From contig CANJLH010000008.1 of assembly GCA_947475415.1 (NCBI GenBank), forward strand, positions 1-64,000: DNA of 64,000 bases. The letters run 5' to 3'. The stretch is from Caulobacteraceae bacterium. GTDB taxonomy: Bacteria > Pseudomonadota > Alphaproteobacteria > Caulobacterales > Caulobacteraceae. Shown piece by piece: positions 17,088-24,784 of this stretch (within the stretch, counting starts at the first letter, position 1; each line of letters opens with the position of its first letter). The notes below the pieces were generated by a model that saw only the letters and a program-made list of their open reading frames with translations, was not told where the DNA came from and ran no database searches. A program made the position numbers and the translations under genes.

Positions 17088-17969
17088 CTACTCCACATTC
17101 TGAACCTGTTCGCGGAACTGCTCGATCACCGCCTTCAACTCCAGGCCCAGGGTGGTCAGCCCGGGCAAAGCCGACTTCGCGCACAACGTATTGGCTTCAC
17201 GCATGAATTCCTGAGTGAGGAAGTCCAGCCGCCTTCCCGCCGAGCCGTTCCCACCGATCAGGTCCCGTGCGGCGACGACATGTCCCGCCAGCCGGTCGAG
17301 TTCCTCACGCACATCGGCCTTGACCGCCATGGCCGCCGCCTCCTGAACGATTCGGTCCAGGGCGTCGGCGCTGTCACCGATCAGTTCCACCAGCCGCCGT
17401 GAAAAACGGTCCTTGATAACCGCCGGTTGATCCGCCGCCACAGTCTCAGCTTGACCGACAAGGTCCGCGATCCTGTTCAGGAGCCCGGTCAGAACAACTG
17501 TCAAGCTCGCCCCTTCCGCCGCCCTGGCCTGCGCCAGCTGGTCCAGAGCCACCGCGATGGAAGCGGTCATGGCGACCTCGAGCGCGCGCTGCGTTTCCTC
17601 ATCCAATCCGGCATCAGCCTCAATCACGCCACGCAGGGCCAGGAGCCCGTCCAGACTCGGCGGACTGGCCCGCCCCTGAGTGATCAGGGATTCGCCCAGC
17701 GCCAGATATCGTTCGAGCATCTCGACGTTCACGCGCACTGAACCGGCGCTCTCATTGCGGCGGGCCTGCAGGCCGATATTCAATTGACCGCGCTGAAATC
17801 TCGCCTGGGCTCCGTCCCGCGCCGCGCGGTCCAGCCCCTCAAATCCAGGCGGCCCCCGAAACCGGGACTCCAGGTTGCGACCGTTCACGGAACGCGCTTC
17901 CACCGCCCAGCTCCAGTCGCCCAACGCGCCCTCTGCACGCCCAAATCCCGTCATCCCGGACAGGGGCAT
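17088..17969 (-). CDS. YicC-family endoribonuclease
   Basis: 293 residues from the ATG at 17969 (opening MPLSGMTGFGRAEG, typical of the family; GGAG about 10 nt upstream). The YicC N-domain carries EARSVNGRNLESRFR. The C-terminal DUF1732 region ends RRLDFLTQEFMREANTLCAKS...LGLELKAVIEQFREQVQNVE, matching the family end. YicC/YloC proteins are recently described endoribonucleases. Gene order yicC-gmk is widely conserved. Confidence 0.9.
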   Translation of the reverse strand: MPLSGMTGFGRAEGALGDWSWAVEARSVNGRNLESRFRGPPGFEGLDRAARDGAQARFQRGQLNIGLQARRNESAGSVRVNVEMLERYLALGESLITQGRASPPSLDGLLALRGVIEADAGLDEETQRALEVAMTASIAVALDQLAQARAAEGASLTVVLTGLLNRIADLVGQAETVAADQPAVIKDRFSRRLVELIGDSADALDRIVQEAAAMAVKADVREELDRLAGHVVAARDLIGGNGSAGRRLDFLTQEFMREANTLCAKSALPGLTTLGLELKAVIEQFREQVQNVE

Positions 17970-17988
17970 TAGACGCGCGCTCCGCAAT

Positions 17989-19032
17989 TCACTTCGCCGC
18001 CTCGCGCGCACGCGCCTTCTGTACGTCGCGCCAGTGCGCAACGTTCTTCAGATGCTCGTTGTAGGTCGCCGCAAAAGCATGGCCGCCTGAGCCGTCAGCG
18101 ACGAAGAACAGGGCGTCCGACTGTGGCGGGTCCAGCACAGCGGCCAATGCCGCGCGACCAGGATTGGCGATCGGGGTCGGCGGAAGTCCGGGGATCAGAT
18201 AGGTGTTGTAGGGGCTCGGCGTATTCACCTCTGTTAGGCGGAGACCTCGGCCCAGCGGTCTTCCCCTGGAAATCCCATAGATAATCGTCGGGTCACTTTC
18301 CAGGCGCATACCGAGGCGCAACCTGTTGACGAAGACGGCCGCTACCTTCGGACGTTCAGTTGCGACACCGGTTTCCTTCTCGACAATGGAGGCCAGGATC
18401 ACCGCCTGCTCTGGTATCGTGAAGGGAAGATTCGGCTGACGTTCCGCCCAAAGTGCGGCCAGCGTCTGGTCGCGGGCGTCCATCATCCGCTTGAGCACAG
18501 CGGCACGATCATCACCATTCTCATACTGGTAGGAGTCCGGCAGGATTGCGCCCTCTGGGGCCTGCGGCGCCTCCCCGGTGAGGGTCGGCATCTTCTGCAG
18601 GGTCTCTGCGACCATTTCCGAAGTATATCCCTCGGGAATGGTCAGCATGTGGCGCACCACATCGCCATTGCGGATCGCCAACAGCACCGCCGACATGGGG
18701 GAGCGAGATCCGAACTCATATTCGCCAGGCTTCAGTTCGCGGGCGGCGCCGGTCACCTGGGCGGCGGCGGCGAACACGGCCGCCGACCTGACCACGCCGG
18801 CGCGCTCAAGGCTCGAGGCGACCTCGCCAAGGCTGGCGCCTCGGCGGACAATCACCGTCGTACTGGATCCATGCAATGAAATCGGGCCATCGCCATTAAA
18901 GGTCCACAGGGCCCAAATCAGGGCGATCAGGGCGACGGCCGCCAGGGTTCCAGCGGCGCTGAGCGCCACCACCACCCAGCGACGGGCCGGCGTCACGCCA
19001 GGGATTTTCGCCAGGCGCGGATCCAGGCTCAT
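17989..19032 (-). CDS. mltG: Endolytic peptidoglycan transglycosylase MltG
   Basis: 347 residues from the ATG at 19032, which overlaps the fabF stop (ATGA). One N-terminal membrane segment (about 20-45), a LysM-like region, then the YceG domain with the catalytic Glu in SIVEKETG and the conserved LESDPTIIYG and NTPSPYNTYLIPGLPPTPIANPG. Cleaves nascent glycan strands to set chain termination. Its coupling to fabF is common in alphaproteobacteria. Confidence 0.93.
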   Translation of the reverse strand: MSLDPRLAKIPGVTPARRWVVVALSAAGTLAAVALIALIWALWTFNGDGPISLHGSSTTVIVRRGASLGEVASSLERAGVVRSAAVFAAAAQVTGAARELKPGEYEFGSRSPMSAVLLAIRNGDVVRHMLTIPEGYTSEMVAETLQKMPTLTGEAPQAPEGAILPDSYQYENGDDRAAVLKRMMDARDQTLAALWAERQPNLPFTIPEQAVILASIVEKETGVATERPKVAAVFVNRLRLGMRLESDPTIIYGISRGRPLGRGLRLTEVNTPSPYNTYLIPGLPPTPIANPGRAALAAVLDPPQSDALFFVADGSGGHAFAATYNEHLKNVAHWRDVQKARAREAAK

Positions 19033-20312
19033 GAGAATTTCTTGAAGACCACGGAGGCGTTGGTGCCACCGAAGCCGAAGCTGTTGGAAAGGACCACGTT
19101 GATGACCATCGGCTTGGCCTTGTTGGCGACCAGGTCGATCACGGTCTCGACGGAGGGGTTTTCCAGATTGATGGTCGGCGGGGCGATCTGATCCCGTATC
19201 GCGAGGCATGAGAACGCCGCTTCAATGGCGCCAGCCGCGCCCAGCAGGTGTCCGGTGGCCGACTTGGTCGAACTCATGGTCGCCTTGGCTGCGGCCGCAC
19301 CCAGCAACCGCTCCACCGCCCCGAGTTCAATCTCGTCGCCGAGTGGTGTCGAGGTGCCGTGCGCATTGACGTAGTCGATGTCAGCGACGTCCACGCCGGC
19401 ATCCTTCACCGCCGCCTTCATGGCCCGGAACCCGCCGTCTCCATCCTCAGCGGGCGCAGTGATATGGAAGGCGTCTCCGGCCATTCCATACCCCAGGACC
19501 TCGGCATAGATCTTTGCGCCGCGGGCCTTGGCGTGTTCAAGCTCCTCGAGAACCAGAACGCCGGCCCCTTCGCCCATTACAAAGCCGTCCCGGTCCTTGT
19601 CATAGGGCCGGCTGGCGCGTTGTGGCTCGTCATTGAAGTGCGTCGACATGGCGCGGCAGGCGATGAACCCCGCAACGCCCACCGGGCAGATCGCGGCTTC
19701 AGCGCCCCCCGCCACCATGACATCCGCATCGCCGTACTTGATCAGGCGCGCTGCATCGCCAACCGCATGTGCGCCGGTCGCGCAAGCCGTGACCACGGAA
19801 TGGTTCGGCCCCTTGAATCCATGCCGGATCGAAACATGTCCGGAGGCCAGGTTGATCAGGGCCGAGGGAATGAAGAACGGGCTAACCCGGCGGGGCCCCT
19901 TCTCGGCCAGTTCCACCGAGGTGCGTTCAATTGTGCCGAGACCGCCGATTCCCGAGCCGATGATCACACCGGTGCGTTCCCGATCGGCGTCGTCCCGCGG
20001 CTCCCAGCCGGAATCCTTCACCGCCTCATCGGCAGCCGCGATCGCGTAGAGGATGAAATCGTCCACCCGCCGCTGATCCTTGGGCGCCAAGGTCTTGTCC
20101 GGATCGAACGAACCTTCAATGTCGGGTCCGCCACCGCCGCGCCCGTCCACGCGCGGAATCTCGCACGCCACCTGACAGGCGTATTCCGCCGGGTCGAAGG
20201 TGGTAATGCGCCCTGCCCCGGACTTGCCGGCCAGAATGGCCCGCCAGGTCAGTTCCCGACCTTGGCCCATGGGCGTCAAAAGCCCGATCCCGGTTACGAC
20301 GACTCGGCGCAT
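19029..20312 (-). CDS. fabF: 3-oxoacyl-ACP synthase II
   Basis: 427 residues from the ATG at 20312 with GGGAG 6 nt upstream. Catalytic Cys177 (TACATG), His in NAHGTSTPLGD and His in SATGHLLGAAG form the KAS triad; GFGGTN closes the fold. Condenses malonyl-ACP with acyl-ACP in fatty-acid elongation. A Gly-rich insert (DGRGGGGPDIEG, about 56-67) makes it slightly longer than E. coli FabF. Lies 105 nt after acpP. Confidence 0.95.
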   Translation of the reverse strand: MRRVVVTGIGLLTPMGQGRELTWRAILAGKSGAGRITTFDPAEYACQVACEIPRVDGRGGGGPDIEGSFDPDKTLAPKDQRRVDDFILYAIAAADEAVKDSGWEPRDDADRERTGVIIGSGIGGLGTIERTSVELAEKGPRRVSPFFIPSALINLASGHVSIRHGFKGPNHSVVTACATGAHAVGDAARLIKYGDADVMVAGGAEAAICPVGVAGFIACRAMSTHFNDEPQRASRPYDKDRDGFVMGEGAGVLVLEELEHAKARGAKIYAEVLGYGMAGDAFHITAPAEDGDGGFRAMKAAVKDAGVDVADIDYVNAHGTSTPLGDEIELGAVERLLGAAAAKATMSSTKSATGHLLGAAGAIEAAFSCLAIRDQIAPPTINLENPSVETVIDLVANKAKPMVINVVLSNSFGFGGTNASVVFKKFS

Positions 20313-20417
20313 GGATTCTCCCGGATTCGATAATCCCATACGAAGACCGCCGCGGCTTCCGGGCGCAAGGGCCTTTCAGCGACGCGGCGGTCGTATATCA
20401 GTGATGTGAGCGTGGGG

Positions 20418-20657
20418 TCAGGCCCCCAGCCGCTCTCCAATAAACTTCACGGCGTCGCCCACCGTCTGGATATGTTCAGCGGCGTCGTCGGGGATTTCGA
20501 TGTCGAACTCCTCCTCGAAGGCCATCACCAGTTCGACGTTGTCGAGGCTGTCGGCGCCCAGATCGTCAATGAAGCTCGCCTTTTCGGTGACCTTCTCCGG
20601 ATCGGCGTCGAGGTGCTCGATGACAATCTTGCGCACGCGCTCAAGGATGTCGGACAT
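20418..20657 (-). CDS. acpP: Acyl carrier protein
   Basis: 79 residues, acidic. The phosphopantetheine attachment site is Ser37 in [12 protein letters not shown]. Carries growing acyl chains for fatty-acid and lipid A synthesis. It sits between fabG and fabF, the standard order, and has its own promoter-like region upstream containing a palindrome. Confidence 0.97.
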   Translation of the reverse strand: MSDILERVRKIVIEHLDADPEKVTEKASFIDDLGADSLDNVELVMAFEEEFDIEIPDDAAEHIQTVGDAVKFIGERLGA

Positions 20658-20684
20658 TCGTTATCGTCCCTTGTGGTTCAGCTT

Positions 20685-20713
20685 TGCATCGGCGAGGGCC
20701 GATGCGATGTCAA
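20685..20713 (-). promoter_or_regulatory. Putative acpP promoter with embedded operator palindrome
   Basis: On the minus strand TTGACA (20708-20713) is a perfect -35 element; 17 nt downstream is GATGCA (20685-20690), a poor -10. The perfect palindrome GCATCGGC-N4-GCCGATGC (20686-20705) lies exactly between and over these, where a repressor would block RNA polymerase. About 28 nt separate the -10-like element from the acpP start. A fatty-acid-responsive regulator is a natural guess, but no regulator gene is nearby. Confidence 0.45.
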
Positions 20714-20796
20714 CTGGCGTGAAATGGCTTCGGCGGGATGCCGGGCCGGATTCGAGGCGGAACTAGCATGTTCGTTTCGACGCGCCTAGCGCGGCT

Positions 20797-21537
20797 TCAG
20801 ATCATCGCCATCCCACCGTTAACATGCAAGGTCTGGCCGGTCACATAGGCCGCCTCGGCACTGGCGAGATAGACGCAAGCCGCCGCCACCTCTGCGCCAT
20901 GGCCCAGGCGGGCGGCCGGGATGGTGGTCATGATCTGAGCCTTCTGCGCTTCGCTCAGGGCATCGGTCATCGGACTTTCGATGAATCCGGGCGCCACGCA
21001 ATTGACCGTGATGCCGCGGGTGGCGACCTCTTGCGCCAGCGCCTTGGAGAAACCGATCATGCCGGCCTTGGACGCCGCATAGTTGGTCTGGCCGGGATTC
21101 CCGGTGACCCCAACCACAGATGTAATACCGATAATGCGGCCGAACCGCCGGCGCATCATGCCCTTTGTCGCCGCGCGGGACAGGCGGAAGTAGGATTCCA
21201 GGTTCACTTTGAGCACCTGGGCCCAATCGTCATCCTTCATGCGCAGCAGCAGGCCGTCGCGGGTCACGCCGGCGTTCGCGACTAGGATATCCATGGGTTG
21301 GCCGGCGGCGGCCTCGGCTGCGTCCACCAATCCGTCCACAGACGCCGCATCGGACAGGTCCGCAACAGCCACATGTGTGCGCGCGCCGAGTTCGGCAGCC
21401 AATTCCTTCAGGACCGCCTCGCGGGTGCCGGACAGCACCACCGCGGCGCCTTGGGCGTGCATGGCTCGGGCGATCTCCGCGCCAATCCCGCCGCTGGCGC
21501 CGGTGACGAGTGCGGTCTTGCCGGAAAGGTCGAACAT
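20797..21537 (-). CDS. fabG: 3-oxoacyl-ACP reductase
   Basis: 246 residues. Rossmann TGASGGIG near residue 12, NAG motif (LVANAGVTRDG), catalytic Ser in GITSVVG and YAASK with the catalytic Tyr and Lys. Reduces beta-ketoacyl-ACP with NADPH. Ends the fabD-fabG pair (10-nt gap behind fabD). Confidence 0.95.
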   Translation of the reverse strand: MFDLSGKTALVTGASGGIGAEIARAMHAQGAAVVLSGTREAVLKELAAELGARTHVAVADLSDAASVDGLVDAAEAAAGQPMDILVANAGVTRDGLLLRMKDDDWAQVLKVNLESYFRLSRAATKGMMRRRFGRIIGITSVVGVTGNPGQTNYAASKAGMIGFSKALAQEVATRGITVNCVAPGFIESPMTDALSEAQKAQIMTTIPAARLGHGAEVAAACVYLASAEAAYVTGQTLHVNGGMAMI

Positions 21538-21547
21538 GTCCGCGCTC

Positions 21548-22492
21548 CTAAAGGGACTTGGCGAAGGCTTCGAGGTCAGCAGGCGCGTTCAGCGCCACGG
21601 CCTCGGAGTCAGGCGCGATTCGCTTGACCATGCCCGAAAGCACCTTTCCGGCGCCGGCTTCGGCGAACCGCGTCACACCGCCGGTCTCGGCCAGCCAGCC
21701 CACGCTCTCGCGCCAGCGTACGCGCCCGGTCACCTGTTCCACCAGGAGGCGGCGAATCTCATCGGGGTCATGCACCGGCCGCGCGGTGACATTGGCCACC
21801 AAAGGCGCGCGCGGCGCCTGGATAATCGCCTCGGCGAGCGCCGCGGCCATCTCCTCGGCGGCTGGTCGCATCAGCGGACAATGGAATGGCGCAGAGACAT
21901 TGAGCGGAATCGCCCGGGCGCCCAGTTCCTTGGCCCTTATGATGGCGGCATCCACCGCCGCCTTGGCGCCGGAGATCACCACATTGCCCTGGTTGTTGTC
22001 GTTGGCCACCACGCAGACGCCAACTGCAGAACCCGCCTGTGCGGCCGCCTCAGCCAGCGCAACATCCGCCTTTGGTCCGATCAACGACGCCATCGCGCCA
22101 TCGCCTACTGGGACCGCCCGCTGCATCGCCTGACCGCGCAGTTTTAAGAGCCGCGCGGTGTCTCCCAGGCCGATCGCGCCTGCGGCCGCCAGGGCCGAAT
22201 ATTCCCCAAGGCTGTGACCGGCCACGAAGGCAGCCTTGTCCACTCCAATGGCGAACTCGCTCTCCAACGCCCGCATCACCGCCACGCTGACCGCCATCAG
22301 CGCCGGTTGGGCGTTCTCGGTGAGGGTGAGGTCCTCCTCCGGGCCGTCGCGCATCAACTTGAACAGATGCTGGCCCAGCGCCTCGTCCACCTCCTGGAAC
22401 ACTTCCCGGGCGGCTTTGAAGGCCGCCGCCAGGTCCGCGCCCATGCCGACAGCCTGGCTGCCCTGGCCGGGAAAAATGAATGCAAGGCCCAT
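21548..22492 (-). CDS. fabD: Malonyl-CoA:ACP transacylase
   Basis: 314 residues from the ATG at 22492, with GGAG 7 nt upstream. Starts MGLAFIFPGQGSQAVGMG; catalytic Ser94 in GHSLGEYSA. Arg in the QRAVP-type region and His in SAPFHCPLM complete the active site. Loads malonyl onto ACP. First gene of the fab string and divergent from a peroxiredoxin gene. Confidence 0.95.
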   Translation of the reverse strand: MGLAFIFPGQGSQAVGMGADLAAAFKAAREVFQEVDEALGQHLFKLMRDGPEEDLTLTENAQPALMAVSVAVMRALESEFAIGVDKAAFVAGHSLGEYSALAAAGAIGLGDTARLLKLRGQAMQRAVPVGDGAMASLIGPKADVALAEAAAQAGSAVGVCVVANDNNQGNVVISGAKAAVDAAIIRAKELGARAIPLNVSAPFHCPLMRPAAEEMAAALAEAIIQAPRAPLVANVTARPVHDPDEIRRLLVEQVTGRVRWRESVGWLAETGGVTRFAEAGAGKVLSGMVKRIAPDSEAVALNAPADLEAFAKSL

Positions 22493-22566
22493 GCGATACT
22501 CCGCCTCTGCTGCGATGTGGCCTGCCGGGTTAAGCGATTGGAAGAAGGGCGGCAAGTCAGCGAGAC

Positions 22567-22594
22567 TTGTGTGCGCTCCGCATCGGACTATCTA
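22567..22594 (+). promoter_or_regulatory. Candidate promoter of the peroxiredoxin gene
   Basis: TTGTGT (22567-22572), a 16-nt spacer and TATCTA (22589-22594); the start codon lies at 22630. Consistent with a sigma-70-type promoter but without experimental support. Confidence 0.3.
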
Positions 22595-22629
22595 CGCCAG
22601 GAGCCGACCGCCGCTCCAGGATCACAGAG

Positions 22630-23205
22630 ATGAAACGTCTGCTCGCCGGCCTCGCCCTTGCGATCCTCGCCGTGGCTCCGGCCTTTGCCGCGCTCAAGCC
22701 CGGCGCGAAGGCGCCCGACTTCACGGGCCCTGCCTATCTGGCCGGCAAACCCTTCACCTTCAGTCTCAGCCGCGCGTTGGCGAAGGGACCGGTGGTGATT
22801 TTCTTTTTCCCGTCCGCCTACTCCAAGGGCTGCAATCTGGAGACCAAGGCCTTCTCGGACGCCGCCGACGCCTTCAAGGCCGAGGGCGCGAGCCTCGTCG
22901 GAGTAACCGCCGGCAACGTCGAAAAACTGGCGGCCTTCTCCATGGAGACCGAGCATTGCGGCGGCAAATTTCCAGTTGTCGCAGACACCGGCGTCAGGAT
23001 CGCCAAAACCTATGATGTGGTGCTCTTGGGGATCAACCTTGCCGGCCGCGGCCTGTCCAACCGCACGTCCTATGTCATCGCTCCGAACGGGACGGTCATT
23101 CACACCTATACCGCCATGGCGCCAAACGACCACGTCAGTGAATCCCTGAATGCGGTGAAGACCTGGCGCGCCAGGCCCGCCTTGCGGGTGCGCCAGGCGG
23201 AATAG
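22630..23205 (+). CDS. Secreted peroxiredoxin (AhpC/TSA-Bcp type)
   Basis: 191 residues from ATG 22630 with a clear signal peptide (MKRLLAGLALAILAVAPAFA). The thioredoxin-fold motif FFFPSAYSKGC holds the peroxidatic Cys in P-x-x-x-S-x-x-C form. A second Cys in HCGGKF sits where a resolving cysteine could be. It would reduce peroxides in the periplasm, which is less usual than the cytoplasmic members. Reading starts 137 nt from the divergent fabD. Confidence 0.83.
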   Translation: MKRLLAGLALAILAVAPAFAALKPGAKAPDFTGPAYLAGKPFTFSLSRALAKGPVVIFFFPSAYSKGCNLETKAFSDAADAFKAEGASLVGVTAGNVEKLAAFSMETEHCGGKFPVVADTGVRIAKTYDVVLLGINLAGRGLSNRTSYVIAPNGTVIHTYTAMAPNDHVSESLNAVKTWRARPALRVRQAE

Positions 23206-23278
23206 CCTTGCCGCAGCGGCGCTTTTCCCCTATCAGCCCCGCTCTTTACGGAAAGCGGTCTTGTGCGGAGCCCGAATG

Positions 23279-23297
23279 GGCCGGGAAACTCCCGGCC
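23279..23297 (+). promoter_or_regulatory. Hairpin in the rpsF leader
   Basis: GGCCGGGA (23279-23286) and TCCCGGCC (23290-23297) form a perfect 8-bp stem with an AAC loop, 73 nt before the rpsF start. Leaders of rpsF in several phyla bind the S6:S18 dimer for feedback control; whether this hairpin is part of such an element is a guess. Confidence 0.35.
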
Positions 23298-23370
23298 GCC
23301 GCGCAAGAGCCATCGTTCGAGCGGTTCTTCCCCCGCCGAAACGCCGCCTTCCCCATGGAAGAAGGACACC

Positions 23371-23769
23371 ATGGCGCTATACGAGCACGTGGTCATTTCG
23401 CGGCAGGATATCTCGCCGCAACAGGCTGAAGCCCTGAATGACCAGATGAAGCACCTCATCGAGGAAGGCGGCGGCACCGTCGCCAAGATCGAATACTGGG
23501 GCCTGCGCAATCTCACCTACCGGATCAAAAAGAACCGCAAGGGCCACTACTCCCTTATGGCCATCGACGCCCCCGCCGCGGCGGTCAAGGAGATGGAGCG
23601 CCAGCTTTCGATCAACGAAGACGTGCTGCGCTATATGACCGTGCGCGTCGAGGAACTCGACCTGGAACTTTCACCGATCCTGGCCCGCCGCGACCGCGAG
23701 CGTGAACGCCGCGGCGACGACTTCCCGCCCAAGGACGGCGGCTTCCAACCCAAGGAAGGAGCCTTCTGA
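23371..23769 (+). CDS. rpsF: 30S ribosomal protein bS6
   Basis: 132 residues from ATG 23371 with GAAGGAC upstream. Opens [18 protein letters not shown] and carries the S6 features [19 protein letters not shown] and YMTVRVEEL. The C-terminal tail is charged and Pro-rich ([18 protein letters not shown]), as in other alphaproteobacteria. First gene of rpsF-rpsR-rplI and ends with a 1-nt overlap onto rpsR (TGATG). Confidence 0.97.
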   Translation: MALYEHVVISRQDISPQQAEALNDQMKHLIEEGGGTVAKIEYWGLRNLTYRIKKNRKGHYSLMAIDAPAAAVKEMERQLSINEDVLRYMTVRVEELDLELSPILARRDRERERRGDDFPPKDGGFQPKEGAF

Positions 23770-24032
23770 TGAGTGAAGAAGAAACCGCCGGCCCGGCCGC
23801 GGGCGCAGCCCGTCGCCCGTTCTTCCGCCGCCGCAAGGTCTGCCCGTTCTCGGGCTCCAACGCGCCGAAGATCGATTACAAGGACGTCAAGCTCCTGCAG
23901 CGTTATGTTTCTGAGCGCGGCAAGATCGTGCCGTCGCGCATCACCGCGGTCTCCGCCAAGAAGCAGCGTGAACTGGCCAAGGCCATCAAGCGCGCCCGCT
24001 TCCTGGCGTTGCTCCCCTATGTCGTGAAGTAG
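23769..24032 (+). CDS. rpsR: 30S ribosomal protein bS18
   Basis: 87 residues. Acidic/Ala start then [34 protein letters not shown] and [10 protein letters not shown], all bS18 signature segments. Partner of bS6 on the 30S platform. Confidence 0.97.
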   Translation: MSEEETAGPAAGAARRPFFRRRKVCPFSGSNAPKIDYKDVKLLQRYVSERGKIVPSRITAVSAKKQRELAKAIKRARFLALLPYVVK

Positions 24033-24043
24033 GGAGCCGCACC

Positions 24044-24625
24044 ATGAAAGTCATACTTCTGGAACGCGTGGAGGGCTGTGGCGCTCTGGGCGATGTCGTC
24101 AGCGTCAAGGACGGCTTTGCGCGCAACTATCTCCTGCCCCGCAAGAAGGCGCTTCGCGCGAACCGGGCCAACGAACAGATTTTCGAGGTTCAGCGCGCCG
24201 AGATCGAGGCTCGCAACATCAAGGCCCGCGAGCAGGCGGCCAAGGGCGGCGAGAAACTTGATGGTTCGAGCTACATCCTGATCCGTCAGGCGGGCGAGAG
24301 CGGCCAGCTCTACGGCTCGGTGTCGGGCCGCGACGTGGCCGACGCCGTCCAGGCTGAAGGTGGCAAGGTCGAACGCGCCATGGTCGTGCTCGACAAGCCG
24401 ATTAAGTCGCTGGGCATGCACGAGGTGAAGATTCGTCTGCACCCTGAGGTGAGCGTGACCATCACCCTAAACATCGCCCGCAGCCAGGACGAAGCGGACC
24501 GTCAGGCCCGCGGCGAGAACATCATCGCCGCCCAATTCGAGGAAGACCGCGCCCAGGCCGAACAGGCCCAGGCCGACATGCTCGAGGGTGGTGCGGGATC
24601 ACAGGCGGACTTCGGCGAAGGCTGA
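24044..24625 (+). CDS. rplI: 50S ribosomal protein bL9
   Basis: 193 residues. N-terminal MKVILLERVEGCGALGDVVSVKDGFARNYLLP matches the L9 signature. The long connecting helix and C-terminal domain follow, with an extended acidic Q/A/E-rich tail (QAEQAQADMLEG) longer than in E. coli L9. Terminated by a strong hairpin 28 nt later. Confidence 0.97.
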   Translation: MKVILLERVEGCGALGDVVSVKDGFARNYLLPRKKALRANRANEQIFEVQRAEIEARNIKAREQAAKGGEKLDGSSYILIRQAGESGQLYGSVSGRDVADAVQAEGGKVERAMVVLDKPIKSLGMHEVKIRLHPEVSVTITLNIARSQDEADRQARGENIIAAQFEEDRAQAEQAQADMLEGGAGSQADFGEG

Positions 24626-24653
24626 CTTCAAGCCTGAACCTACGAAAGCCAGG

Positions 24654-24685
24654 CGGCGCGGAGCTTAGGGCTCCGCGCCGTTTTT
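24654..24685 (+). terminator. Rho-independent terminator after rplI
   Basis: 11-bp stem (24654-24664 with 24670-24680), 5-nt loop TTAGG and a T5 run at 24681-24685. Strong and well placed behind the ribosomal-protein operon. Confidence 0.92.
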
Positions 24686-24713
24686 CGTGCATGAAGGGAC
24701 CTAAGGGGAAAAG

Positions 24714-24741
24714 TTCTCCACAGAAGCGAAAGTTCTGTGGA
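24714..24741. promoter_or_regulatory. Inverted pair of DnaA-box-like sites upstream of dnaB
   Basis: TTCTCCACA (24714-24722) differs by one base from the DnaA box TTATCCACA. Its inverted partner TGTGGA is in TTCTGTGGA (24733-24741). The core arms TCCACAGAA and TTCTGTGGA form a perfect 9-bp inverted repeat with a 7-nt spacer. It lies 43 nt before the dnaB start. Confidence 0.45.
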
Positions 24742-24784
24742 CGACCGAAATTGTCGCACTGCGCGCGCCTGATGGTGGCCTTAG

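Noticed and set aside
19248..20333. 361-codon plus-strand reading frame opposite fabF
   Set aside because: Antisense of a conserved gene with catalytic residues; no family features.
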